11,199 nucleotides of DNA from Thermoprotei archaeon (GCA_003661865.1 QMWY01000020.1:1-11199), one strand, 5' to 3'; shown: positions 1 through 5,610, counted from the stretch's first letter. Numbers and translations: made by a program. The notes: generated by a model from the sequence alone, not told the origin.

Positions 1-41
1 ATCATGGGCATGGCATTTAGAATTAAATAATGGGAGGCAAA

Positions 42-518
42 ATGTCTGCGAAGAAAAACGCGCGTGAGAAAACCCCCGCTGGGGGGGTTAGAGAGGAGAG
101 CTTTTTTGCACGCATAGGTGGTGTTGAGAAGCTTCTTGAGAAGCTCGAACAGCAGGTTAACATGGTTGCGACAAAGCTACAGAAGCGTGAATTGGGTGAG
201 GCGCCGAAGATACAGGTTGCACTAACGCCTAGTATAAGCATTGAGCTAAGGCCTAACGACCGTGAGAATCCGAGTGCATACTTTGTGAGTGTTACGAAGT
301 TTGTGCGCTACGTGAGAACCGCTAGGGGCGGCTTTCCAGTAAAGTTCACCATCAGCAACCTCGAAGACCTTGAGGCCCTGCTGGACTTTGCGGACTTCGT
401 ACGCCAAAACAAAGAGGAGCTTGCGAAACTACTGACGGGTGAGAATGGCAGGGTGAGGTTCTTCCGCGTGGTACAGCAGAGAGCTGAACCAAGAGAGAGA
501 GTGGTGATTGAGCTTTGA
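42..518 (+). CDS. Hypothetical protein, coiled-coil N-terminus (158 aa)
   Basis: I do not recognise this protein. I start it at the ATG at 42 because GGGAGG lies just upstream (32-37); an in-frame ATG at 30 sits before that site and is less likely. The N-terminus is basic and probably disordered (Lys/Arg/Pro/Gly, residues 1-17). A helix of about 30 residues follows with leucines in a heptad-like pattern (VEKLLEKLEQQ), suggesting a short coiled coil. The middle looks like beta strands (residues about 54-72 and 95-105). A second amphipathic helix starts at NLEDLEALLDFADF and runs on for about 25 residues. No catalytic motif is visible, and a structural or nucleic-acid-associated role is only a guess. 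Its last bases overlap the next gene, so the two are probably co-translated. Codon use is more mixed than in genes after 2 kb. AT-rich sequence at 14-31 could be promoter, but the window begins too close to judge. Confidence 0.85.
   Translation: MSAKKNAREKTPAGGVREESFFARIGGVEKLLEKLEQQVNMVATKLQKRELGEAPKIQVALTPSISIELRPNDRENPSAYFVSVTKFVRYVRTARGGFPVKFTISNLEDLEALLDFADFVRQNKEELAKLLTGENGRVRFFRVVQQRAEPRERVVIEL
71..89 (+). other. Perfect 7-bp GC hairpin inside the first gene
   Basis: AACCCCC at 71-77 and GGGGGTT at 83-89 pair perfectly around the 5-base loop GCTGG. The hairpin lies in the coding sequence for TPAGGV, about 30 bases after the start codon. Its core (CCCCGCTGG...GGGGG) resembles the hairpin in the intergenic elements at 1014, 3559 and 6909. 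It could be chance from Pro-Ala-Gly codons, or a structure that affects early translation. Confidence 0.5.
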
Positions 519-742
519 CCCGCAGCGTACCCATCGACCAGCTAGCTCTTAGACAGCGAATACACTACCTCAGAGACCGCATTAAGTTCTGGCGTACTGC
601 TAGTGCACGTCAATGGCTTGACGAAGATGACATAAACATACTCCTCGAACTCTACAGCTACAAGCTAGTACAGTACTACCGCGCACTACGAGTCAAGCCG
701 TACAGTTATTATCTTGTCACCCTCCTTGACAAGCTCTCCTAA
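515..742 (+). CDS. Hypothetical helical protein (75 aa)
   Basis: This is a small, unrecognised, probably all-helical protein rich in Arg, Tyr and Leu. The start is a TTG at 515 that overlaps the upstream TGA (516-518), with GGTGAT at 503-508 as a plausible ribosome site; the overlap points to translational coupling with the first gene. Residues 9-35 (LALRQRIHYLRDRIKFWR onward) form a strongly basic amphipathic helix, and residues 36-70 (DEDDINILLELYSYKLVQYY onward) look like two more helices. There are no Cys residues and no enzyme motif. The gene ends at TAA (740-742) directly before a T8 run at 751-758, so it probably closes a two-gene transcript. Confidence 0.7.
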   Translation: MTRSVPIDQLALRQRIHYLRDRIKFWRTASARQWLDEDDINILLELYSYKLVQYYRALRVKPYSYYLVTLLDKLS

Positions 743-750
743 CGCGCATA

Positions 751-783
751 TTTTTTTTCGAGGTTCTAACGGGGGCGATCTAC
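751..783 (+). promoter_or_regulatory. Intergenic T-run / CGGGGG leader element, divergent copy 1
   Basis: T8 at 751-758, nine bases after the upstream stop, is followed by CGGGGG and then exactly 8 bases to the ATG at 784. The hairpin 5' arm of the better copies is missing here; the sequence between is cgaggttcta. The preceding CATA makes CATATTTT, which could serve as a TATA-like box about 30 bases before the start codon. It may therefore act as terminator, promoter and ribosome site. Confidence 0.6.
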
Positions 784-1008
784 ATGTGTCTGTGTATAAT
801 CTTCAAGAGGGTTGTGGTTGGTAAGTATAAAGATCCAGATACTCTAAAGCCCGTTCCCTATATCCAGACGGTTTTATACTGCGACCACATGGGTACTGCC
901 GAGCAAGTGCTAGAAGAAACTCCCTGCGCCAGGCCTGAAGACTGGTATGACGCTGAGAGGCGCGAAGTAATCAAAGTCTTCCCGTGCCCCGTGTGCCACG
1001 ACCCCTAG
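784..1008 (+). CDS. Small Cys-rich, probably metal-binding protein (74 aa)
   Basis: Six cysteines in 74 residues (C2, C4, C33, C48, C68, C71), with H35 and H72 nearby, suggest a zinc- or Fe-S-binding fold. The clearest ligand pair is the C-terminal CPVCH. The N-terminal CLCIIF with following basic residues looks like a beta strand. I cannot name a family. The start ATG at 784 lies 8 bases after CGGGGG, the spacing seen at most block-leading genes here. The gene is alone between two T-run elements, so it is probably transcribed by itself. A role as a small zinc-knuckle regulator is an inference from size and cysteines only. Confidence 0.75.
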   Translation: MCLCIIFKRVVVGKYKDPDTLKPVPYIQTVLYCDHMGTAEQVLEETPCARPEDWYDAERREVIKVFPCPVCHDP

Positions 1009-1013
1009 TTCAC

Positions 1014-1040
1014 TTTTTTTTATCCCCGCTGGACGGGGGT
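1014..1040 (+). promoter_or_regulatory. Intergenic T-run / hairpin / CGGGGG leader element, copy 2
   Basis: T8 at 1014-1021 starts six bases after the upstream stop. The hairpin pairs ATCCCCG (1022-1028) with CGGGGGT (1034-1040): seven pairs including one U-G, loop CTGGA. Unlike the other copies, the next gene starts not 8 but 26 bases after the G run, at 1066, and has its own AGGGGAT site just before the ATG. Confidence 0.7.
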
Positions 1041-1065
1041 CGCGGTACTCAATTAGGGGATTAGC

Positions 1066-1464
1066 ATGCCCAGGATAGTGGAGCCGAGACTGATAAGAGT
1101 CCCAGCCCACGCGTACAGGGCCGTCAGGAGCTTCATGGAGAGCAGTCTGAGAGACGATTATCCATGGAATGTTGGGGTAGTCATGGACAATGTTGCCATC
1201 TTCAGCAAACCAAGAAAGTGGATACTAAAGACATGGAGGGACGCCGAGGGAGAGCACTGGCTGCTTGAGAATAGCAACCAGGAGATCTTACACATTAAGG
1301 GCAGTGCCGTCTACATCAATGGCAACGTCAATGACCAACCTCTAGACATCAACAGCCCCGAGCTCCACGTGTACTTCATCGTCCCCGACGCAGAAGTGCC
1401 CTTCGCTCACCCGATATCGTTACGCGATGTCGTCGAGAAAATGCTCAAGTACCCACTCCCGTAG
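1066..1464 (+). CDS. Hypothetical alpha/beta protein (132 aa)
   Basis: I do not recognise this protein. The N-terminal part (residues 1-30) is mixed strand and helix with basic residues. Residues 36-75 contain alternating strands with several tryptophans (WILKTWRD, EHWLLEN), and residues 80-110 look like further beta strands around the turn NGNVNDQPLD. The C-terminus (ISLRDVVEKMLKYPLP) is a short helix. The balance suggests a compact soluble alpha/beta domain. An in-frame TAG lies four codons upstream of the ATG at 1066, so the start cannot be extended back to the upstream leader element. AGGGGAT close before the ATG is a possible ribosome site. A possible 40-aa gene overlaps its 3' end in the +1 frame. 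Confidence 0.75.
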   Translation: MPRIVEPRLIRVPAHAYRAVRSFMESSLRDDYPWNVGVVMDNVAIFSKPRKWILKTWRDAEGEHWLLENSNQEILHIKGSAVYINGNVNDQPLDINSPELHVYFIVPDAEVPFAHPISLRDVVEKMLKYPLP

Positions 1465-1549
1465 CTTTCCAGAGAAGAGGCCGGTGCCGCACTACGTGTC
1501 CCCGTTCCGCAGGTTCGACCCACTCACAATGCTGCTCCCTTTTCTGTGA
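1427..1549 (+). CDS. Possible small basic protein overlapping the previous gene (40 aa)
   Basis: This reading frame opens at ATG 1427 inside the 3' end of the previous gene and ends at TGA 1547-1549. The encoded peptide is Ser/Arg-rich and ends PFRRFDPLTMLLPFL. The argument for it is positional: every other T-run element here follows a stop codon within about 6-22 bases, and this stop is 6 bases before the T8 at 1556, while the previous gene's stop is 91 bases away. No good ribosome site precedes ATG 1427; a GTG in the same frame near 1484, or translational coupling, are alternatives. The region could also be a non-coding 3' leader. Confidence 0.35.
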   Translation: MSSRKCSSTHSRSFPEKRPVPHYVSPFRRFDPLTMLLPFL

Positions 1550-1555
1550 CTCTAC

Positions 1556-1587
1556 TTTTTTTTAGTTGATGGGCGGGGGACGCAGAC
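1556..1587 (+). promoter_or_regulatory. Intergenic T-run / CGGGGG leader element, copy 3
   Basis: T8 at 1556-1563 is followed by agttgatggg and CGGGGG, then exactly 8 bases to ATG 1588. The 5' hairpin arm is lost, but the core GATGGGCGGGGGACG matches the other copies with few changes. The distance from the last T to the start is 25 bases. Confidence 0.65.
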
Positions 1588-1815
1588 ATGGCGCGTAGAT
1601 ATAAGTCCTTTTCCGAGTTCAAGGGTGCAGTTCTAGCCAGGTTGCCCAGCTTGAAGCCCCACTTTGATGCCATTGAGTCTAACGTGGGTGTCAGCGAGGT
1701 CGTGTTGCACCACCTCTACGTCATCCTGAGGAGCCTGCACGCCGTGGGGCTGTACGACCTGCTGCCGACCGAGGAGGATGTCGTGGACTTCATGGACAGG
1801 TACGTGGGCGGTTAG
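1588..1815 (+). CDS. Hypothetical helical protein (75 aa)
   Basis: This is a small soluble protein I do not recognise. It appears to be all helix: residues 5-18 (basic, FSEFKGAVLARL), 22-50 (HFDAIESNVGVSEVVLHHLYVILRSLH split in two stretches here) and 59-72 (EEDVVDFMDRYV). The N-terminus is positive (MARRYK) and the C-terminus acidic. It leads a block of three genes: a strong G-rich ribosome site (CGGGGG) sits 8 bases before the ATG, and only two bases separate its stop from the next ATG. A regulatory or protein-binding role is possible, but nothing in the sequence shows one. Confidence 0.75.
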   Translation: MARRYKSFSEFKGAVLARLPSLKPHFDAIESNVGVSEVVLHHLYVILRSLHAVGLYDLLPTEEDVVDFMDRYVGG

Positions 1816-1817
1816 CC

Positions 1818-2108
1818 ATGGGCGTGATATCAACGTTTACGGCTAGGATGAGGTTCGAGAACCGCGTCGCGCTAAGCGGGTATAAGCGGTTTGTGAGAGC
1901 CGTTAAGCCCTTCCTAGCATCGCGCAGGGCGGGGCTGCTGGTGCTGATGGCACCGGGTGAGTGCGCCGTCTGCTTCGTGAATGCGTGGAGGGATCTCTTT
2001 ACCGACATCTCCGAGAGCTATGATAGCGTCAAGCCATCGCTCGCGCTGTACAACGTGCTGAGGAGCACTCTCGGACACCCATCCAGCACCCTGCTGAGAC
2101 CCATGTAG
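1818..2108 (+). CDS. Hypothetical basic protein (96 aa)
   Basis: This protein is unrecognised. It starts at ATG 1818, two bases after the previous stop, with GGGCGGTT just upstream. The N-terminal 35 residues are very basic (RMRFENRVALSGYKRFVRAVK). A hydrophobic stretch follows (AGLLVLMAPGECAVCFVNAW, residues about 38-57), too polar and short to be a sure membrane segment and more likely a buried strand-turn-helix with a CAVC pair. The C-terminal third (SYDSVKPSLALYNVLRSTL) is helical. A CxxC pair and positive charge allow nucleic-acid or metal binding, but this is speculative. Codon use is more GC-ending than in the first four genes. Confidence 0.7.
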   Translation: MGVISTFTARMRFENRVALSGYKRFVRAVKPFLASRRAGLLVLMAPGECAVCFVNAWRDLFTDISESYDSVKPSLALYNVLRSTLGHPSSTLLRPM

Positions 2109-2121
2109 CTAGGTGGGAGCC

Positions 2122-2277
2122 GTGTTAGGGGATCTCAGGGAGAGGATGATTAGGAGGCTCAAGGAGCTGGGCATCAGGTGGGAGTGGATCACGTGTGACA
2201 GGTGCCCAGTGAGGGAGAAGTGCGAGTGGGCCTACGATCCGTACAATACTGACGGCGACTGCCTAGCGGTGAAATAA
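2122..2277 (+). CDS. Small four-cysteine knuckle protein (51 aa)
   Basis: This gene starts at GTG 2122 after AGGTGGGAG, a good ribosome site, 13 bases after the previous stop, and ends at TAA 2275-2277, 20 bases before a T8 run. The N-terminal half is a basic amphipathic helix (LRERMIRRLKELGIRWEW). The C-terminal half holds C25, C28, C34 and C47 in the pattern C-x2-C-x5-C-x12-C. That spacing suits a zinc knuckle or an Fe-S cluster and resembles the C-terminal cysteine clusters of Cas4/AddB-type nucleases, although no nuclease core is present. It may be a DNA-binding or accessory subunit; the helix-plus-knuckle layout is seen, the role is inferred. Confidence 0.75.
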   Translation: MLGDLRERMIRRLKELGIRWEWITCDRCPVREKCEWAYDPYNTDGDCLAVK

Positions 2278-2297
2278 GCCACGCTTAGGCACAGCTC

Positions 2298-2331
2298 TTT
2301 TTTTTATCCCCACTGGGCGGGGGAGAGTGCC
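2298..2331 (+). promoter_or_regulatory. Intergenic T-run / hairpin / CGGGGG leader element, copy 4
   Basis: T8 at 2298-2305, then AT. CCCC (2308-2311) can pair with GGGG (2319-2322), extended by a U-G pair; an A/C mismatch breaks the inner pair present in copies at 1014 and 3559. CGGGGG is followed by exactly 8 bases and ATG 2332. The gap between the last T and the ATG is 26 bases, the same as in the copies at 3559 and 6909. Confidence 0.7.
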
Positions 2332-2718
2332 ATGCCCAAGAAGCAGGATAAGAAGACGGGTGACCTCGAGGTTCCCGTCGAGGAGATGGAGGTTGTCAAG
2401 GTACCGGTGCCCACCCCGGGAACCGTCGTCAAGGCTAGGATCACGAGGATCGTCAGGGGGAGGCTGAAGGACTTAGTGGACATCGAGAGGATAAGGAACC
2501 CCCAGGTGAGGGAGAGGTTCACGAGGAACAAGGACAGGATAGCCATCCAGGTGTGGTTCGAGATAGAGGGCGTGGAGTACAGGCAGACGTTCCTCTACAG
2601 CATATCAAGGAACAGTAACCTTGTGGCGCTCATGAGGAAGTACGGCGAGCTCCGCAAGGGAATGGAGATAGAAGTGACCTTCAACGAGCGCGGCTTCCCG
2701 AGGATAGTCCTCGACTAA
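2332..2718 (+). CDS. Possible OB-fold, single-strand-binding-like protein (128 aa)
   Basis: The first 25 residues are charged and probably disordered (Lys/Asp/Glu, then VPVEEMEVVKVPVPTPG). The rest alternates strands in an OB-like order: TVVKARITRIVRG (residues about 31-43), DRIAIQVWFEIEGVEYRQTFLYSI (split here in two strands), a helix over SNLVALMRKYG, and a last strand pair MEIEVTF and FPRIVLD. The order strand - strand - helix with Ser-Asn-Leu-x-x-Leu - strand resembles small phage and archaeal single-strand DNA-binding OB proteins, which fits the replication-like genes downstream. This is a fold-level guess from pattern only. The gene stands alone between two T-run elements, so it is probably well expressed as a single-gene unit. 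Confidence 0.75.
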   Translation: MPKKQDKKTGDLEVPVEEMEVVKVPVPTPGTVVKARITRIVRGRLKDLVDIERIRNPQVRERFTRNKDRIAIQVWFEIEGVEYRQTFLYSISRNSNLVALMRKYGELRKGMEIEVTFNERGFPRIVLD

Positions 2719-2734
2719 CCCGCCGCAAACACTC

Positions 2735-2762
2735 TTTTTTTTAGGCGGGGGGCGTGGGACTC
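2735..2762 (+). promoter_or_regulatory. Intergenic T-run / CGGGGG leader element, divergent copy 5
   Basis: T8 at 2735-2742 starts 17 bases after the upstream stop and is followed directly by AGGCGGGGGGCG. The ATCCCC arm is absent, so no hairpin can form. The G run lies 10 bases before GTG 2763 but only one base before GTG 2754, which decides the start of the next gene. Confidence 0.6.
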
Positions 2763-3224
2763 GTGTCCGAGCAGCTCCTGGACAGGCTGGCCGACCTAGT
2801 GGAGCACGAGGAGGTGAGGGCCATTGTGAAGGCGATCAGAGGCCCCGACACCGGGAACGCCTCGCTGAAGTGGATATTCACGGCCAGGATACGCCACCTG
2901 GCGCTCAGGGGCAGGACGCACCTGATCGGCCAGGTGAGGCCCGGGAGCACGGTTGACTTCAATGACATCGCGAGCGCGCTCGTGACCGCGGCCCCGGAGG
3001 ACGCCCACCTCCTCGAGTGGAGCAAGCTGGCGCTGGCGCACATGAGGCTCATGCTCCCGGAGCACAGGCGGGAGCTGAAGTTCCTCGAGGGACTGGCCGA
3101 CGCGCTGATGAGCGCGGCGATGAGCGGGGAGGCGAGGAGCGACCTCGAGGCAGTGAACCTGGTCGAGCTCGCCGTGGCAAAGATAAACAGCCTGCTCGAA
3201 GAGTACGCTGAGTACGTCGGGTGA
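2763..3224 (+). CDS. Hypothetical helical protein (153 aa)
   Basis: This protein is unrecognised and almost entirely helical. I prefer GTG 2763 as the start, because the G run at 2745-2750 would be too close to the in-frame GTG at 2754. Predicted helices cover residues about 2-26 (SEQLLDRLADLVEHEEVRAI), 34-48, 66-78, 82-100 (AHLLEWSKLALAHMRLML), 104-120 and 128-150 (VNLVELAVAKINSLLEEYA). RHLALRGRTHLIGQVR in the middle is strongly basic. There are no Cys and no nucleotide-binding motif. It leads a three-gene coupled block with the 67-aa and 40-aa genes that follow; the stop overlaps the next start by four bases. All three are helical, so they may form a complex. Confidence 0.75.
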   Translation: MSEQLLDRLADLVEHEEVRAIVKAIRGPDTGNASLKWIFTARIRHLALRGRTHLIGQVRPGSTVDFNDIASALVTAAPEDAHLLEWSKLALAHMRLMLPEHRRELKFLEGLADALMSAAMSGEARSDLEAVNLVELAVAKINSLLEEYAEYVG

Positions 3225-3424
3225 GAGCCATTCCCAGGGTCGACGTTGAGAAGGTCGACGAGCTGATAGACAAGCTGGCGACCATCGTTCAGGCCCACCT
3301 GATAGACGCCCTGCACGTAGACATGGATCCAGTGGAGATCATCGACAACGTTGACAGGGTCATAAGGGACGTGTACAAGCACCTGCTGAGACCCAGGCTC
3401 CTCGGGGGTGACGGGGATGGATAA
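3221..3424 (+). CDS. Hypothetical helical acidic protein (67 aa)
   Basis: This is a small protein of unknown function, with helices over residues 8-30 (VEKVDELIDKLATIVQAHL) and 36-58 (PVEIIDNVDRVIRDVYKHLL) and a Gly/Asp tail. The GTG at 3221 overlaps the TGA of the upstream gene (GTGA), giving translational coupling. Curiously, GGGTGAG at 3219-3225 would be an ideal ribosome site for the in-frame ATT at 3230, which sits at the usual spacing; an ATT start cannot be excluded but is rare. The gene overlaps the next by eight bases. A helical hairpin that partners the neighbouring helical proteins is the most that can be inferred. Confidence 0.7.
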   Translation: MRAIPRVDVEKVDELIDKLATIVQAHLIDALHVDMDPVEIIDNVDRVIRDVYKHLLRPRLLGGDGDG

Positions 3425-3539
3425 GGAGAAGGCGTTCTACATATGCGTCGAGGTGGTGTTCAGCAGGACTCCGAGCGTCGAGCTCTTCAAGGAGCACGTG
3501 AGGGCGTGCTACGAGGCGCTGAAGACGGCTAGCGACTAG
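3417..3539 (+). CDS. Tiny hypothetical protein (40 aa)
   Basis: ATG 3417 is preceded by GGGGGTGA at 3404-3411, a strong ribosome site, and overlaps the end of the upstream gene by eight bases. The frame runs to TAG 3537-3539, 19 bases before a T8 run, as expected for the last gene of a block. The peptide has a short strand (AFYICVEVVF) and then a helix (VELFKEHVRACYEALKTA), with two cysteines (C10, C31). The strand-helix layout with good start signals makes a real gene likely despite the length. No function can be assigned. Confidence 0.65.
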   Translation: MDKEKAFYICVEVVFSRTPSVELFKEHVRACYEALKTASD

Positions 3540-3558
3540 CCCGCTCGTAGACACACCC

Positions 3559-3592
3559 TTTTTTTTATCCCTGCTGGACGGGGGTCGGCGGC
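3559..3592 (+). promoter_or_regulatory. Intergenic T-run / hairpin / CGGGGG leader element, copy 6
   Basis: T8 at 3559-3566. The hairpin pairs ATCCCTG (3567-3573) with CGGGGGT (3579-3585), loop CTGGA. The C-to-T change in the 5' arm keeps pairing as U-G, so the stem still has seven pairs. Exactly 8 bases separate CGGGGG from ATG 3593, and 26 bases separate the last T from it. A T-rich TATA-like box (TTTTTTAT) would be centred about 28 bases before the ATG. Confidence 0.75.
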
Positions 3593-3994
3593 ATGGGTGA
3601 GGAGTTGAATATATTCCGGGAGTACAGGCTCTTGATCGAGTCTAACTGTAGGCAGGATCCCGAGTACTGCGCGGCGTTCAGCAACGCACTGAGGATACTG
3701 GAGGAGGAGTTCGGCCACCTGCCGCTCAGGGAGCAGCTGGCGCCGCTGGGGAACTTCATAGCCCTCCTCGCGGTGGCGCTGTACTACGGGAGGAGCGACG
3801 ACGCCTTCGACACGCTCACCGGGTACTTCCACCGGAGGCTCGACGCGGAGAAGTTTGACAGGCTCATGGACGAGCTAATGGAGATGGTGTTCCAACAGTC
3901 GGCGAGCAGCAACACCATGATAACCTTCACGGCACTCCACGCGAAGAGGAAGGTGAAGGGCTTGTTCAGGAGGCAGGTGAGCGGGGTGATGTGA
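3593..3994 (+). CDS. Hypothetical helical protein encoded before the AAA+ ATPase (133 aa)
   Basis: This protein is unrecognised and helical. Helices are likely at residues 3-18, 22-40 (PEYCAAFSNALRILEEEFG), 44-65 (LREQLAPLGNFIALLAVALYYG), 68-82, 84-101 and 108-128. The third helix is hydrophobic but contains charged residues at its start and is probably a core helix rather than a membrane anchor. The C-terminus is basic (KRKVKGLFRRQ). ATG 3593 lies 8 bases after CGGGGG. The stop overlaps the start of the AAA+ ATPase gene in a TGATG junction, so the two are translationally coupled. A partner or loader of the ATPase is a reasonable inference from that coupling alone. Confidence 0.75.
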   Translation: MGEELNIFREYRLLIESNCRQDPEYCAAFSNALRILEEEFGHLPLREQLAPLGNFIALLAVALYYGRSDDAFDTLTGYFHRRLDAEKFDRLMDELMEMVFQQSASSNTMITFTALHAKRKVKGLFRRQVSGVM

Positions 3995-5196
3995 TGGGCC
4001 TGAGGGAGGTCCTCGGCGACTACTTCAAGCCCTACACCCCGGGAGTCCCCCTCGAGATAATGGGGGAGAGGGACTGGGAGCAGCTGTGGCTCAAGGGGCG
4101 CGACGACATAGTGGCGAAGAGCATACTGGTGAAGCGCGGGATGCTGGACTGCATAACACTCGTCGAGAGCGTCAAGTTCGACATAAGGAACAGGGAGGTG
4201 CTGCTGAAGCTCAGCAACTCCATCACCTGCACGCTGGTAGACCTGCCCGAGCCGGAGGAGATCAGGGAGATAGCCCAGAACCCGGTCAGAGTCATGGTGT
4301 TCAGCACCAAGGGCAAGGTGGTCTGCCACGTCAACAAGGTCTACGGGGGCTCCTACGACATAGCCAGGATCGTGAGGGCAATCGAGGAGCGCGGCGTGAG
4401 CCCGCTCAAGGTGCTGGTGGCGGGCTACGGGTACGTGCCCGAGAGGATGATGCTGCGGATGATGCTGCCGAGGATACTCAGCCTCTTCAAGGTCGACGGG
4501 ATACCCGTCTACGCGCTGCAGCTCACGCCGGCGGCGACCGGTAAGAGCAGCTTCATGCTGAGGAACAGGATAGCGTTCAACTGGGCGTACTGCAGCGAGG
4601 CACCGTCACTGGCCTACCTGGTCTACAACGCGAAGGACGGGTTCCCCGGCGTGGTGCACTACAGGAGCGGGGTCGGCTTCGACGGCGTGGAGAAGTGGAG
4701 CCAGCAGCCCCTGAGGATCTCGAAGGACCTGGAGATGTTCCTGACCGGCATGGAGCAGGGGGTCTGGTCGAGGGGAGTGGCCACGCCGCTGCAGGAGGTC
4801 ACCAAGTTCCTCAACATGTTCTTCGCCGGGAACATAGTGACCAGGGGGGCCAAGAGCGACAGGGAGGAGGCCTACAGCGTATTGGTCGGGGTGATGCCGC
4901 CCTCCCAGTTCCTGGACAGGATAGCGGTGGTGGACGTGACGCTGGAGGACGTGGACGCGCTGAGGCACTACACGGGCTACGTGCTGCCCGACTCGATACT
5001 GAGGGGCCTGGTGCAGCACTACGAGAGAGAGGCGAGCAAGATCAGGGACGTGTCATCATCGCTCAGCAAGAGGTATGAGAGGCACTCCAGGGCCGTCCAG
5101 AGGGTGCTGCTGGCGCTGGGGGTAAAGCACAACCCCGACGACGCTGACGCGATAGTAATGGATGGCTTCAGCAGGCACTGGCACAGGGTGATATGA
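3994..5196 (+). CDS. AAA+ ATPase, BrxL/Lon-type family, stand-alone (400 aa)
   Basis: This is a probable AAA+ ATPase related to the BrxL/Lon-type family (COG4930-like). Motifs appear in the family's order: Walker A TPAATGKSS (residues 178-186, K184), LVYN (209-212), a Walker-B-like VGFDGVEK (227-234, D230), a segment LTGMEQGVWSRG (250-261) like the family's ESGxFSRG, FFAGNI (276-281, like the sensor-containing VGNI) and LDRI (307-310). BrxL usually has FDE in Walker B; here the acid after D230 is glycine, with E233 two residues on. The protein is about 400 aa, whereas BrxL is near 700, and the C-terminal Lon-protease-like part is absent. BrxL forms MCM-like rings on DNA, so I infer a viral replicative helicase or DNA translocase. 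ATG 3994 is chosen over the GTG at 3991: the TGATG overlap couples it to the previous gene, and CGGGG lies 7 bases upstream. Confidence 0.75.
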   Translation: MGLREVLGDYFKPYTPGVPLEIMGERDWEQLWLKGRDDIVAKSILVKRGMLDCITLVESVKFDIRNREVLLKLSNSITCTLVDLPEPEEIREIAQNPVRVMVFSTKGKVVCHVNKVYGGSYDIARIVRAIEERGVSPLKVLVAGYGYVPERMMLRMMLPRILSLFKVDGIPVYALQLTPAATGKSSFMLRNRIAFNWAYCSEAPSLAYLVYNAKDGFPGVVHYRSGVGFDGVEKWSQQPLRISKDLEMFLTGMEQGVWSRGVATPLQEVTKFLNMFFAGNIVTRGAKSDREEAYSVLVGVMPPSQFLDRIAVVDVTLEDVDALRHYTGYVLPDSILRGLVQHYEREASKIRDVSSSLSKRYERHSRAVQRVLLALGVKHNPDDADAIVMDGFSRHWHRVI

Positions 5197-5610
5197 GTGG
5201 CCCGCGGATTCGTTAAGATCACCGTCAAGGAGCCCAAGGAGCCCACGGTCTGCGACCAGTACTGGCACCCAATCATATGCGTGGACTGGCTCTGGAAGCA
5301 CCTATTGAACCCGAGAACCGGCGAGAAGGGGATATGGAGCAGCGAGTACTACAGGTACGTCAAGAACGCGCCAGGAGAGTACTACGCCCGCTACTGCTAC
5401 GAGGTAGACCTCACCAGGTGCGACAGCGTTGACGAGTGCTTCGAGCAGTTCTGGGAGGAGTACGTTGAGAGGTGGAGGCAGGGCACGGGGCTCAGGGGGG
5501 ACAAGCTGGTGCGCTGGGAGATGGCCGTCGAGCCGGTGATGAGGGAGGCGTTCAGGCGGGCACTGCTCGAGTGGCTCATCAGGATAGCGAGAGACGTGGG
5601 GGTGCTCTAG
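5197..5610 (+). CDS. Hypothetical Trp/Tyr/Cys-rich protein (137 aa)
   Basis: I do not recognise this protein. It begins at GTG 5197, directly after the TGA of the ATPase gene, with GGGTGA just upstream. Residues 5-12 form a strand (FVKITVKE). C19 and C28 flank DQYWHPIICVDWLWKH, and three more cysteines lie in RYCYEVDLTRCDSVDEC, so a metal site is possible. Aromatic content is high (many Trp and Tyr). The C-terminal 50 residues are a long helical stretch with alternating charge (EQFWEEYVERWRQ and later AFRRALLEWLIRIARDV). Being immediately downstream of the ATPase in a tight operon suggests a shared process, but no enzyme motif is seen. Confidence 0.75.
   Translation: MARGFVKITVKEPKEPTVCDQYWHPIICVDWLWKHLLNPRTGEKGIWSSEYYRYVKNAPGEYYARYCYEVDLTRCDSVDECFEQFWEEYVERWRQGTGLRGDKLVRWEMAVEPVMREAFRRALLEWLIRIARDVGVL

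Noticed and set aside
1855..1960. Membrane segment in the 96-aa protein at 1818
   Set aside because: The hydrophobic stretch is interrupted by P, G, E and C residues and is short, so a soluble core is more likely.
2741..3382. Long minus-strand open frame (213 codons) opposite the helical proteins at 2763 and 3221
   Set aside because: The plus-strand genes have T-run leaders, ribosome sites and coupled starts and stops; the minus frame gives Ser/Ala/Leu-rich text typical of antisense translation of GC-rich codons.
3784..4329. Minus-strand open frame (181 codons) across the junction before the AAA+ gene
   Set aside because: It overlaps the conserved plus-strand genes and shows low-complexity His/Leu/Pro-rich translation with no motif.
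4540..4710. Assigning the AAA+ protein as a full BREX BrxL defence gene
   Set aside because: No other BREX genes are present, the C-terminal Lon-like part is missing, and Walker B is altered; only family relationship is claimed.
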